A stretch of DNA of 64,000 bases from NCBI GenBank assembly GCA_002713215.1, contig PAVO01000015.1:1-64000 (forward strand), given 5' to 3'. The notes beneath the pieces are model-generated. The model was not told the origin of the DNA, searched no databases, and was given only the letters and a program-made list of their open reading frames with translations. The first letter of the stretch is position 1. Each line of letters opens with the position of its first letter. Positions 1 through 15,000 of the stretch are shown here, piece by piece. Made by a program: the position numbers and the translations under genes. Source of the DNA: Crocinitomicaceae bacterium (GTDB taxonomy: Bacteria; Bacteroidota; Bacteroidia; Flavobacteriales_G; Salibacteraceae).

Positions 1-1
1 A

Positions 2-3000
2 GTAACTCAAACAGGAACTAATGGCGGCTACGGCGGGGGCGGGGGCGGCGGGGGGTCTGGTGGAGCTTGTTACGGTGGAAAAGGCGGTGCTGGCGGTGAA
101 GGTGGCGGCGGCGGCGGTGGCGGCTCCGGAAATTACACTGGATATGGTGGAAACGGAGGGTTTGCTGGCGGCGGCGGTGGCGGCTCTGGATCTTATGTAT
201 GCCAAACTCGTACTGGTGGAACCGGTGGTTTCGGCGGCGGCGGCGGCGGTGGCGGCTCTGGTAAGTGTTCGTCCTCGGGAGCTGGTGCAGGTACCGCTGG
301 TTTTGGTGCCGGGATAGGAGGAAAAGGAAGAGCCTCAAGTGGCTATCGCGGTGGCGGTGGTGGTGGCGGTGCCGGAATGGGTGGCGCTATTCTTAATTAT
401 GGAGGTACATCAACTATAGCTTCATGCACCTTTATTTCGAATTCTGCAACCGGTGGTACTGGAGGAAGTAATTCAACCTTTCCAGGCTCTGGTGGTGGAG
501 GTTTTGGGGGTGCTATCTTTAATCATAGTGGTACTGTGGATATGTCATCCAATACATTTACCAGCAATACAATTGCATCAGGTACCAATGGTTCACCTAC
601 ATCTTCCCAGGGAAGAGCAGTAGGCAATTACTCAGGTGCGACCATGAAAGATTGTGGAAGTACCTATGCAAGTAATTCTGGTGGAACAGGCGATACTTAT
701 GGAACTATTTCATCAGGTGGATTTGGAGGTACTTATACCATTGGTGGTTCTTCTCCGAATTATTCAACCATTGCGGCTGCTATTACCGCACTTAATGCTG
801 GGCCATGTGCCAATGTAGTATTCTATTTAAGACAAGGTACTTACAATGAACGGGTGGTGCTTATTGCTGATAGTATTTCCAATTACGATTCTAGCCTATC
901 AATTTCTTTCTTACCAGATCCGTCCAATACTTCCGATGTAATAATTACTTATGATGCAGCTGGTTCATCAGACAACGGAACTTTTTACTGCAACGGAGTT
1001 TCTAACCTCACCATTAAAGGACTTACAGTAAAAGCACTAGATAATAGTTACATGCAAGTGTTTCGATTCGATGGAGACGCACATAATGTTATTGTGGATA
1101 GCAACCGGATTGAAGCAAAGTACGTTAATGGAAGTTCTTATGAACAAGCTGTTATAGCAAGTGCCGCATCCGGATCCGATTATGAGAACTGTAGGATTAC
1201 CAACAATACTATTCTTCACGGGGCATACGGTATTTATTGGTCCGGTACCAGCTCTTCGGATCGAGAATCAAATAACCAGTTTACCAGTAATGAAATACTT
1301 TATTTCAATCGATCAGGGATTTATCTTTTTAATCAAGATGCCGCACATGTTGTACTAAATAAATTTCGAGATAATGGTTTATCCAGCCATGTACGTTCTC
1401 TGGATTTATCTTATCTGCAAAATGCAAGTAAGATTAATTCCAATAATATTGTTAACACTTCTACCGGTCTGGGCTATGGCATTTATTTACAGTATTCAAA
1501 AGCAACATCTTTACTTGGAAACGAAGTCGTAAACAACAGCATTTCTTTACTTAGTACGAGCAGTAGTTCTAATTATGGCCTTTATATTAGGTATATGCGA
1601 TATACCAACATACATCATAATACAGTTTTAGTTAAAGGCGGAGGAACCACACAGGGAAGGGCCTTTATGTATGTTGGTACAGGTTCATATACCAATAACG
1701 AGTTGAAGAATAATGTTTTTGTCAATAAAGGCGGTGGATATGCTTTTCATACAAACAGTTTTGCGATTAGCCCTGCGAATTTTAGTGCTATAGATTACAA
1801 TTGCTGGTATACCAGCGGTTCTGTTCTTGCAGAATGGAGTGGAGGTAAGGCAAATTTATCAGCATGGAAATCATCTTCTGGGTTTGATGCGAATTCAATT
1901 TCAGTAGATCCACAGTTTGAATCGGATTCTTTGTTACGACCACAAGTTCTTTCTGTAAACAATAAAGGAACTAATCTTTCTGTGGCTGTTGATATTCAAG
2001 GAACGTCGCGTTCAACATCGAATCCTGATCCCGGCGCTTACGAATATACGCCACCAATTCCGGCAATCGATTATGGAGATTCTATTGGAAGTGCCTATTC
2101 GTTGGATTTTGATGGCACCAACGATTATGTTGATTTGTCAGCCGGCGCCTGGTACCCTGATGATAATACCGATGATTATACCTTGGAGGCCTGGGTGAAA
2201 TTTGATGTGGTTAATGTCATGTCGGGAATAATAAACTATTCATACGATAATAATGTCGCCGAACCGTTTTCTTACCTGGCACTTGATGCCTCTGGTAAAT
2301 TTAAATTTTACGTAAGAAATGATAATGCAGGTGCTGTAATCGCAGATTTGGTTAGTGGGCAAACCGCCGTTGCTAACAAATGGTACCATGTTGCGGGAGT
2401 TAAATCAGGAACCAGGTACCGATTGTATGTTAATGGTCAGCAGGTGGGATATAAGAATGCAACCATTAGTGGAACCTTTTCCCGTGATATTTTGTACCTG
2501 GGAAGTTTAAATAATGGTAGCGCATTGCAGGTTCCATTAAATGGACAATTGGATGAGGTAAGAATTTGGAAAACAGCATTAAGTCAGACTGATATCCAGA
2601 ACTGGATGTGTAAAAAGTTGACCAATTCTCATTCCGAAATAGCCAATTTGGTTAATTACTACCGGTTCGATAAAATAGGAACAACTACGCTAACCGATTT
2701 AATGGGCAACAATGATGGGACGCTAAAAAATATGAGTTCCACTTCCGATTGGGTTTTTTCCGGAGCAGCCCTTGGAGATACCAGTGCATATGACTATAAA
2801 GAAGTTTTTGTCAATGTAGCTAATGGTGGAGGAATTTCTCAGGGTCCTGGTACGGTAAGTACTTCTCTTTCATTTGGAGGTGGAAGCAGTATTGAGGTCA
2901 ATGAGCTATCAGGATTTGATGATGAGGAAGGGTTCCAGGTGTATTACGTCAATGGGGTTCCCAATACAGTTACAAAGCCAACCAGCGTAGATTCTATATT

Positions 3001-6000
3001 GCAGGGACAGGGGCATTTTGGCGTCCATAAAACAGGAGATGCTGCAGATGAATATGGAGTATCTATCAATTATTCTGGGCTATCATTAACTTCAGAACAA
3101 CAGAAACAGTTGATTCTTCTCAAAAGAGATAATGCTTCCGATCAAACCTGGGAAGTGGTAAGTGGTCGAATACACAACAAAGTTTCCAATAAAAAAGTAA
3201 CCATTTATGGTCAAACCGGTACTCAATATGTGCTTGGTTTTTCAAATGCAACGTATGCTGCAAGACCTGGTGCCGGCTATGCAGTTGACTTTGACGGAAC
3301 CAATGACTATGTGAGAATTCCAGATGCTAATTCCTTGGATTTAACTTCAGCATGGACCATTGAATCCTGGGTAAAAATTAATGATGGCACCGGGGTTAAT
3401 GACATTGTCAGTAAATATGGTTGGTCCCTTGGTGGCGGTGGTTATGTATTGAGGATTCAATCTAATAAAGTAAATGTGGTGAATGTCAATGGGACTTCAG
3501 CAAACGTACTTATTGGAACTACAACATTGTCCGATAGTACATGGTATCACTTATGCGGAACATTCAATGCCTCCACCAATACACTAAAGATTTATGTAAA
3601 TGGAATATTGGACGTTCAAACAACCGGTGCAACGGTAAACCCCACTGCTGGAGGAACTGATTTAGCAATTGGTGTAAGAGGTGATGGTTTTGTTTCCTAT
3701 CCATTTCCCGGAAATATCGATGAGGTTAGAATTTGGAATGCAGAATTGACTCAATCTCAAATTAGAGATTGGATGTGCCAAAAGCTTAATTCGAATCATT
3801 CCGAAATTGGTAACCTGGTTTCCTATTATAGATTCGATGAAGCCGCTGGTGATACTTTGTATGATTTGGCCGGAGCCAATCATGGTAAATTGACCAATAT
3901 GGACACCAGTTCAGTTTGGAAAGTATCTGGAGCTGCGCTTGGAGATACCTCAGTTTATACCACCTCGCTTCCGGGATTGTTAGACTTGCCGCACACCGAT
4001 GGAGATAAAATACGTTTTTCCACAACCGGGTCACATACTATGGCTCAATTGTATTTGGTTGAAGAGGCTCCAATTAATACTGACTTGGCAAACGCTAGTT
4101 CTTATAAAAGTGATACCAGTCGTTATTGGGGGAGTTTTGTTTCAGGCTCTGATGGTGCTACTAACACCTTGAGTTATTATTATGCCAACAATTCAAACTT
4201 GTCTACTTACAGCGAATCAAACTTAACCCTGGTTCAAAGAAACAATGGTTCAGATACCGTTTGGACTGGGAATTCCTTCACTACTTCGATAAGTAAATCC
4301 ACAAAAATCCTTACCGTATCCGGTGTAAATAGCAATTACGAATTTATGCCTGCTCAAGGGCCATCAAAGGTTTATGCAGGATTGGGGAATGCGCTTTCTT
4401 TTGATGGAGTTAACGATGGAGTTTCGATAACCCATGATGCTAGCCTTAACCTCGATGCATTTACCGTTGAATGTTGGTTTAAAACCAGTCAAACTGCGGC
4501 AGCCTATCAAAGGCTGGTAACAAAACCAAATAGTGTCGGAAATCAAAATTATTCGATTGCGATTCATAATGGAAAAGTAGCAGCTGGTCTTCAAGCCGCC
4601 AATGCAAATTGGTTATATGGGAGTACAAATGTGAATGATGGAAAATGGCACCATATTGCATTCGTTCATAATACTACAGCAAATACATTATCGCTTTATC
4701 AAGATGGTGAAGTGGTCGCAACCAATACTAATAATGTAGGAACTCCTGTTTTTGGGGGATCTTATCCATTACAAATTGCGCAATGGTCGGGATACTCTGC
4801 ATACCATTATGAAGGCGAAATCGATGAAGTTCGGGTTTGGAAAGTAGCTCGTACCCAACAAGAAATCTCTGAGAGTTTAACGAAACGTGCAGATACTTCT
4901 GATGCAAATTTGGTCGCTTATTACAATTTTGATGAAGAAGATGGAACCGATAGCCTTCTTGATATTTCTGCAAATAACCTAAACGGCTTTTTAAGCAATA
5001 TGACTGGAAATGAATGGACTTTAGGACAAGATACTTTGGTTCATGAAATTCCCGAGAATGCTTCTGTTGGTGATACGGTTGGGCAGCTTATTGGTTGGGA
5101 TAATGATGGTGATGATTTATCCTATAGTTTAATTTCCGGAGACAGTTCTAAATACAGTGTAGATGCTAATGGATACGTGACTGTTGATGCCGGTGCTAGT
5201 TTGGATCATGAAACTGATTCCTTTGACTACGTTGGTTATGAAGTAACCGAGTCGGGTAGTGCAAGTAAGGACACTGCGACTTTACAGATTAACATCACCA
5301 ATACCAATGAAACTCCTTATGCCATGTTCAATAATTCGGTCTACCTTGATGGTAGCAACGATTGGATTGAACCTAATGCTAAGGTTAACAACCTGATCTC
5401 CAGCAATAAAAAAACCTATATGGCTTGGATTCGGCCAAAAGCACATGGACCAAGTTCTTCGATAGCCTATTACGGCGATTGTATTATTTGTGATGATGGG
5501 GCATATACCGGATTATACCTTACTAAGTTTAGTGGAACAAATCGAGTAGTGGCCTTCAACTGGGATGGGAATCGAGATAATGCCTATTCAGCAGATTACA
5601 GCTTAAATGAATGGGTTCATGTTGCGCTAACTCATGGTGGAGGAAAACTGAGACTGTACATAAATGGCGAATTGGCCCATCAGGTTAATTCCGGTAATAC
5701 CACGAACATAACTAACAATATTAGAATAGGAGAAAACAAATACGCCACTAGCAATACGAACTTCAAAGGCGATATAGACGAGGTTAAATTCTTCAATAGG
5801 ACTTTAACCGCAGCTGAAATAAAGGAAGCTGCTTTCTCTTGGGGAACAGGTGGAGAAACGGATTTAAAACTCTATTATTCTTGTGAAGAAGGTACGGGTA
5901 CAACTACCATCGATTTAGGCCCAAATGGAAGAGACGGTACCTTAAAAAATGGAGCACTTTGGTCTACACATGAATCGTTAAACGCTAGTGTTTCGGAAAA

Positions 6001-9000
6001 TGCAACTATAGGTGATACGGTAACCTATGTTGTGGGTTATGACCCGGATGGGGATTCACTTTTCTATTACTTGAGTGATGACCCCACCAATGGAGCATTT
6101 GTGTTGGATTCTGCGACTCGGGTATTGACCGTAGCAGACCCTGGTAAACTAGATTACGAAAATAACCCTAATTTAACTCTGGTATATACCGCACAGGATT
6201 TAGGGGGTGCCAATGATACTGCGTTAATTGAGATTGCTTTAGCCAATGTCGCTGAAGATGTATATGCGGGATTAGCCAATTGTTTGGACTTTGACGGTTC
6301 TAATGATTATGTGAATTCCCCTCATTCGCCTATTGCATTTAGTGGGGAGTTTACGGTTTCAGTCTGGGCAAAACAAGATGTATCGCAATCGGGTTCCTAT
6401 TTCAATTTATTTTCTCAAAACCGTTTTTATTTAGGAGCTACTAATTCAGGAATAATTCGAGTTGGCGATACCTGGGGACCCACCGGAGTGGCTTTCCCAA
6501 CTGATTTAGGCTGGCATCATTATGCCGTTGTTGACTCTGTAGGTATATCCTACCTTTATGTGGATGGAGAAAAAGTAGCTACTCGAAATGACAACTTGTA
6601 TTCCAATGGGACAAGTAATCCTTTTAGGTTAGGCGTACAATGGAATGGATCATCCGAGTTTTTCAATGGAAAAATTGATGAAGTAAAGGTTTGGAATAAA
6701 GCTTTAGGTCAAGAAGAGATTTGGTTGCAAATGAATCGTAGACCGGATACTTCAGATGCAACATTAGCACTTTATTACCCCTTTGAAGACCTGGGAGAAG
6801 ATTCATTGTATGACTATTCAGGAAATAACTACAATGGTATATTAACCAACTTTGATGCTTCAACCGCTTATGTGACTTCAGTTGACACCGTTCCTGTAAT
6901 TACATATGAGTCTAAATCAGAAGGGGATACGGTTGGATATGTAACCTTCTGGGATCCGGATCAATCGACTGTAGTATTATCTAAAGTTAGTGGAGATGCT
7001 AGTCCCTTTGATGTTAATACAAGTACGGGACTAATTACCGTTGGTACAGGGTATGAGTTGGACTATGATAGCGGAGATACACTCTATGAAATAGCCTACG
7101 AGGTAAAGAAAAATTCAGACAATACGAAAGATACAGGGTATTTTAATATTGAAGTGAGAAACCTAAATGAAGCACCTGTAGCAGGTTTCGGAAACACCTA
7201 CGATTTTAATGGAACCACAAAACACAATATTGAGGATTATTCAAATTTTCCTTCTGGAAGTTCAGCTAGAACCTTTGAGTTTTGGTATTACCACCCCTCA
7301 GGAAATACATCTCCTTTCCTTACCTTAGGAAGAAATACAAGTAGAAGAAGAATCCAGATGAGATTTGGTAGTTCTAACCAATTCGAAATTGAATTTGATG
7401 TAAGCACCAATGCCATTTGGACGGGTATCCCTACCGATTCTTCATGGCATCATATGGTCTGGCAAATTGGTGCAGGAGACAACATCTCCGATGGTGTATT
7501 GTGGGTCGATGGAGTTAAATTAGGTAAGCCAAACTCAGGGACAGGAATGAGCAATGTGTTAAACACGCAGCTCAACCATGCTTCTTCCGTTGGCCAAATT
7601 GGAACGAATTCAGCCTTCAATGGTAAAATTGATGAATTAAGGGTCTGGGATGTTGTAAGAGATTCAGCGAGCATAGTTGCCTATTACAATAGAAATGTTT
7701 CTTTATCAGATACTGCAAATGGCTTGGTTGTTTATTATCGATTTGACGCCACTTCGGGACCTTTTAATAAAGATTATACCCAGGCAACGGTGGGTGCTGA
7801 TGTAAGTGGCTCTACTACCAATTGGGCTGATGGAGCCAAAGTATCGGTAAACCTTTCCAGCAACGCGTTTAATGGAGATTCAGTTTATCAAGCTTTTGGT
7901 TATGATCCGGAAGGAACCAGTCTTACTTATGGAATAGTATCAGTTTCTCCAAATAATCCATTCACCATGAGTTCATCGGGTGAAATAACCGTCTCCAATG
8001 CCAACCTAATTAACTATCAAACGGATTCAATCTATTCCATTGAATATTATGTAGAAGAAGGTGGAGGTACAGCTCAGAGAGATACCACTTCACTAATTGT
8101 CAATATTCAGAATGAACTTGCACCCGTTTATGCTGGGTTGGGAAAGGCACTTGAGTTCGATGGTAATGATGAAAGGGTAACCATTCCCGTTTCTAATATT
8201 AACCACGGTACAACAGCCTTCACGCAAGAATTTTGGATTCGTCCGGATTCTTTGACTGGTTTTGCATGGCCTGTTACAATTGCAGGGAAAACTTGGGCAC
8301 ATATTGAAGCCGGGGGAACCATGAGAGTCCGAATTACAACTTCCAATGGACAACATAATTCGTCTTCAGGACAGCCTTTTGGTTTTGTTAAACACGAATG
8401 GACCCATGTAGCTACAACGTATAATGGATCTACAATAAGGGTGTACAAGAATGGTGAATTAAAATGGTCTTATTCGGTAACGGGAAGCCTATCCTTTTCT
8501 ACCGAAGATTTGACTTTTGGTACTTACGGGTCACCCAACCAATATCCATTTTATGGAGCCATTGATGAAGTGCGATTGTGGAACACAACAAGAACACAGC
8601 AAGAAATTGAAGACAACTATCGAATTAGAATGTCAGGTTCCGAGTCTGGTTTAAAAGCCTATTTCAACTTCGATGATGCGGACAATAAGTTATTGGATGT
8701 GGTTGATTCTGAAAAACTGGGGACTTTTAAGAATGGTATTTCTGCTTCAAATTTTGTAGACTCAAAAGATTCACTACAATTTTCTGTTGGTACCTTATCT
8801 TCCGCAGGTGATACTGTTGCTTATGGTACGTCTTTCAATGCTGCCAGTGCAAATACCATCTATTCTTGGTTAGATGGAGATACAGCTAATTTCGAAATGG
8901 ATACCCTTGGTATAGTAACCGTTCGATCTGGAGCTAATATCTCAACAAGCGCATATTATCCAAGATACCTTGCAACGGAAAAAGCGAATGGTCAAAAGGA

Positions 9001-12000
9001 TACAGCTACTTTGCTAATTCAGGGAGTGGAGAGCGGTGGTGCGCTGGACTTTGACGGAACTAATGATTACGCACTTTTCCCAACAAATGAATTTCCTGTC
9101 ACCTCAGAAAAATCCATTGAGTTTTGGTTCAATTCTACCGGGGTGTCAGGTTCAAATGATATGCTCTATTCATTTGAAGGAGCGCATATTGCAAGACTTT
9201 ATAGTACAGGTAAAATCCTTTTTGTTTTCGATGGCGGAACCGGAGGTGCAATACAATTTGGAAGTGGACTGCTGGATGGAAAGTGGCATCATGCCGCAGC
9301 CGTTCACGATGGCTCAACAACCACGGTTTACGTAGATGGTGTTCTCGCTGGTACTCAGGCAGAGACAACTTTTGACCTTTCTTCTGTATCAAACCCTTCA
9401 GCAATTGGATCGCAGTATAATGGTGCGGAAGCCGCAAATGTTGCCATGGACGAATTCCGTATATGGAACAGAACGCTTTGTGCCTCGGAAATTCAGGCCA
9501 GATTGAAATGCTCATTGGATACTTCCGATGCATCTGGTCTTGTTGCCTACTACGACTTTACCAATGGGTTAGCCAACAAAACGAATACCGGAGTTACCAC
9601 ATTATTGGATAAATCAGGTAACGGCCATAATGCAACGCTCACCAATATGGCCTTGTCAGGAACTGGTTCAAACTGGATATCTCAATCCGATAGTGTTAGT
9701 ATCAGTTCATGTGGAGCATTTGTAGATAACGTTATGCCAACCATTGTATCTAATAATACCCCTGTTGTTTATTTAAACGCTTCCGGAACGGCTACAGTAC
9801 CATCGGATAGCTTGTATGATTCAGTTATGGATGAGTGCAGTAGTATCTCAAGTATTGTGGTTTCCGATACCACGTTTGATTGTTCCGATACTAACTCAAC
9901 GGTTGTTAAAACTACGGGTTCATTAAAACTGGATGGTACGAATGATTACGTTACTGTTCCGCATAACACGGCATTAAACCTGGGAACCACGTGGACTATG
10001 GAAACATGGGTTAAACCAGGAAAAGTAACAGGTGGTTATCAAGCATTTTTATCTAAGAATGTAAATAATCGGGTATTTAGTTTTTGGCAAAATAATGCGG
10101 CGTTGGAAATTTGGGAAGGTTCAAGTTCTGGAGCTTCGAGATTGGCAACAGGAAATATATTGACCGCCAATAAATGGATTCACATTGCGGCAACTTATGA
10201 TGGAGCTACATTAAAGGTTTATGCCAATGGTAACCTGATAAAATCGCAGGCCCATGTGAGCACCGGATCTACTAACACCAAAGCTTTTTCCATTGGACAA
10301 AGGGGAGACAATCAGTATTACTACACCGGGGAAATAGATGAAATTAGAATTTGGAGTACAACGCGAAGCCAAACCCAAATATTGAACTATAAAAATGTTC
10401 AGCTTCAAGGAAATGAGTCAGGCTTGTTGGCCTATTGGAATTTTAACGAAGGCAGTGGAATAACCTTAAATGATCTTTCCGGAAATGGCCATACTGGTAC
10501 GCTAACTAACTTTACACTACCTGCTGCCTGGACCTCTAGAAATGATACTATTAATGGAGTGTTAGTGACCATTACGGCAACCGATGACAATTCAAACCAG
10601 GCAATAGACTCAGTATATGTAAATGTTTTGGATACCATTGCTCCTTCGGTGGTTACATCAAATGATACAGTATACGTTAATGGTAGTGGCACTGCAACTG
10701 TCCAAACTGCCGGGTTATATTCGAGCGTTTCAGATAATTGTGGAACACCAACGATAACCTTAACCGGAGATACCACTTTTAATTGTGCCGATATTACAAC
10801 CGAAACTGATTATGCAGGCAATGCATTGACTTTTGACGATGTTGACGATTATGTCGAAATTCCTCACAATTCTGCTTTAAGCCCATTCCCTATGACCGTT
10901 GAGGCATGGTTTAAAATCAATGGTGGAAGCACTGGAGACATTATCAATAAGTATGTAGCAAGTTCAGGAAATGGGTGGAGAATTGGGCAGTTTGGGAGTG
11001 TTCTAGAGGTATTTAAGTATGGAGGTGGTACCGTGAACTTTAAAGGTACAATCGCCATAAACGATGGTAAATGGCACCATGTTGCATTGGTAATTGAGTC
11101 AAGCGGTGCTACACTTTATGTCGATGGTGTTGTCGATAAAATGGTTGCAACTTCAATGACTGGAAATGCAACCAGTAGCACGCCTATTAGAATAGGACGG
11201 TACAACACGACAAATCAGGTATTTAATGGAGAAATTGATGAGGTTAGAATCTGGAACGTTGCACGTTCCCAATCTTCCATAACAAGAACAATGAATGACA
11301 CCCTTGCTGGTTCTGAGACTGGGTTAGTAGCCTATTATAACTTTAATGCCTCGTCAGGAACTACGCTAACTGACCGCACAGGAAATGGACATAATGGTAC
11401 GCTAAACAATATGATAACACCGGCAGCCTGGGTTGAGAGTGATGCCGAAATAAATAAACGAATTGGCGAGCCCATATTTGTGTCCTTAAGCGATGAATCA
11501 GGAAATGTTGCGAATGATACGGTATACGTATTAGTACTTGATACCATTACTCCAAGTCTCACGATTAAACATGACACTGTTTATGTAGATGCCAATGGAA
11601 ATACAGATACACTTTCCGTTTCAGATTTAATTGTTTCTACCGGAGACAATTGCGCTATTCAAGATTCTACATTAGATAGCCTTGGTTATTTCAATTGCAC
11701 CGACATAAGAAGTACCCCATGTTCAGGAACCGCCTTAGATTTTGATGGAAACAATGATTATGTAGTTGTACCTAATAGTCCTGAATTACAAGTGACAACT
11801 AGTTTAACTATTGAATCTTGGGTATACTTTAAATCTTTTCAAAGTGGGAGTAAATCATCTCCAATTTTTGAAAAAAATAGAAGTCCAGGGGTAGTATTTA
11901 GAGCACTTCCTTCTGGAATTCTTAATCTTTCTATAGGCAATGTATCTTCTAGCAGTTCGGTAGGAGATCTCTCACTTAATACATGGCATCATGTTGCTGC

Positions 12001-15000
12001 TACTTTTGATGGAACTACTCGCACGATTTACATAGATGGTCAAATTAGTGGTGCGCCTCTAGTAAATGCTACCGCTGCAAATACCGGTGCTGCTAACATT
12101 AAAATTGGGGCATGGAGTACACAACCAGCATGGCGATTTCATGGAGCGATTGATGAAGTTAGATATTGGAATATTGCCAGATCACAATCAGAAATTCAAA
12201 ATACCATGAATGCTTGCCTTTCTGGATCAGAATCAGGGTTAATTGGTTATTATCGTTTTAATGATGGAACTGGCACATCTGCAACAGATGCATCTGGAAA
12301 TTCCAACACTGGAACATTAATCAATATGAACAATGCAGATTGGATAACATCAACTACCAATCTTTTTGAACCTTCTAAAATTTCAGTTACTGTTTCAGAT
12401 TCAAGTGGAAACACAACCACTGAATTTGCAACCGTAATAGTGTTAGACACCATTAAACCTACACTTACGCACATTGGTGATACCACCATTTATTTAGATG
12501 CTTCCGGTGCTGCATCACTTACTTCTTCTTCGTTATACAGTTCTACAGCGGATAATTGTTCTTCAACCAATACAGTAACTGCAAGTGATACCACTTTTAA
12601 CTGTTCTTCTGTGAATGATACAGTTTATAGTACTTCAGGAAGTCTTGTTTTTGACGGGGCTAATGACTATGTTAATTTAGGGAATTTATCTTCAATTAGT
12701 GGCGCAAGTGCCTTCACTTTTGAAGCCTGGATAAAAGTCAATAGTCAAAAACAACAGCACATTTTCTCCAGTCGATTTACAACTACTGGAACTAGGTTAA
12801 TTCTTTCAACAAGTAATCCTTCTAGAGTTGGCTACGATGATTTTGATATTATTATAGAAAATGGTGCAAATACATATGCCCTTACATCTTCCAATCAAAT
12901 AGTGAATGGGAAATGGAACCATGTAGCGTTAGTCTATGATGGAAATGGATCAGGTAATTCTAACCGCCTGAAATTTTACATTAACGGAAGTCAGGAAACC
13001 TTATCATATGGTGGATCCATGCCTGCTCTTACTAAGAGCGGAACAATTGATTACTTGCTAGGAAGTTATAATGCTACCGGCTCATTCTTCTTCGATGGTA
13101 GTATGGATGAAGTCAGGATTTGGAACTCTGCTCGATCTCCTCAGGAAATTATGTCAAACTATCGTAGTAAAGAGGTGACAAATACTACATCATTGTATAG
13201 ACATTTTGATATAGAAAGTACAAGTGGAACGTCTCTATCGGATCAATCTACGAATGCTTCAAATGGAACATTGGTAAACTTTAATACTTCAACTGCTTGG
13301 AAAACAGATACACCATTTGTATTTATTGGTGTTCCAGTCGGTTTAAGTACCACCGACGAATCAGGAAACACAACCACTGACACGGTATACGTAAATGTCT
13401 TAGATACTATTCTCCCAAGCCTAACGGTTAAAAATGATACCGTTTATTTGGATGGTTCTGGGAATGGAACTGTATCGGCTTCAGGTCTTTATTCTGGTAT
13501 AAGTGACAATTGCGGTACCCCTAGCATTACATTATCCGGAGATACCACGTTTAATTGCAGTAATACTGGAAGTGGTAGGAGTTTTGCTTTGGACTTTGAT
13601 GGAACCGATGATTATGCCTCAGTAGCAAATAGTTCAACATTAGGGATCACGGATAAAATCACCTTTGAAGCCTGGATTTATCCTACTCAAGACAACGGGG
13701 TAATCGCTATGAACGGTTTTAGAATTAGTAGTGGAAATGAAAGAGGTTGGGTTGTAGCACTTGGTTCTTCAGGTCAAGGTGGAACTACAAATGCCAAATC
13801 AATACTTTTTGCTTCTTCTGATAATAGTGGAAATTTTAATGCAGGTGCGGCAGTTCAAACCAATGCCAATTCGATCACATTAAATCAATGGCAGCATATA
13901 GCCGTTGTAAAATCAGGTACAAGTGTTTCCATATATATTGATGGTGTTTTATCCAAATCGGGTACAATTGCGAGATCTGCGATTGCTTATTCAGGGACCC
14001 AGAATCTGTATTTGGGAAAACGAACACCTTCTGAGCCTAGCTACTTCACCGGTTTATTTAAAGGAAAAATGGATGAGGTCCGAATCTGGAATACAAATCG
14101 TACTACAACAGAGATTTCTACCAACATGAATAACGAACTTATGGGTAATGAGACTGGACTTCGAGCTTATTATAACTTCAACACGGGAACCGGCAGTTCA
14201 ATTTCCGATAATTCTTCCAATTCGTTTACCGGAACCTTAAATAATATGAGTACGTCGGCCTGGGTTTCTGGAGCACCTTCAATAGTAGGAAGCGGGAGTA
14301 ATTATGTAACTATCCGGGTTGAAGATGGGAGTGGAAATGTGATTACAGATTCTGCATTAATCACTGTTCTTGATACATTATCCCCATCTCTTACCCTCCG
14401 AGATACCACTATTTATGTAGATGCTAATGGAAATACTGATACACTTTCGGTTTTAGATTTGGTGACCAGTGCTTCAGATAACTGTGTCATTCAGGATTCG
14501 GTATTGGTAAGTGGAGGAACTTATTCTTGCGCTAACATAAACAAGGGATTCCAAACGGATACAATTTATTATGGAAACGGACTGGCGGTTACGGCATTGG
14601 ATGTAAACACGGGAATTGCAACCACGTTGTTTAATGGACCTGCGGCAGTTAATGGCATTGCTTACGATGATAACCTCAAAGAGGTATTTTGGACTGAACA
14701 CGCTGGTGGAAAAATATATAGAGCCAATAGAAATGGCTCGAATAGGGTTCTTGTAAAGGGGGGATTATTCCAATTGACTGATATTTCAATTGATCCGGAT
14801 AATCAGGTGATTTACTGGTCGGGAAGAGATAATCAGACTTATGGTAAAATAAATTATGATGGAACGGGCTATACGGTTTATACTGTTTCTGGACAAAAAC
14901 CTTATGGTATTTGGTTAGACCGAAAAAATCAAAGAGTTTATTGGGGATCATTCGCAACAGGTAAGATTGGTTACGGAAACCCCGATGGAACTGGAATTAC

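Noticed and set aside
21..317. Ala/Val-rich + strand ORF and the opposing Arg/His-rich ORF (18-338)
   Set aside because: Both are frame shadows of the G-rich glycine tract; their composition is what GGN repeats give in other frames, and the giant frame is open through them.
9135..9533. 132-aa antisense ORF inside the LamG region
   Set aside because: It lies wholly within a strongly supported coding domain and has no signal, motif or spacing of its own.
10432..12489. Series of similar antisense ORFs (10432-10776, 11335-11577, 12250-12489, also 16303-16542)
   Set aside because: They recur because the HYR-like repeats are in the same phase; similarity reflects the sense repeats, not antisense genes.
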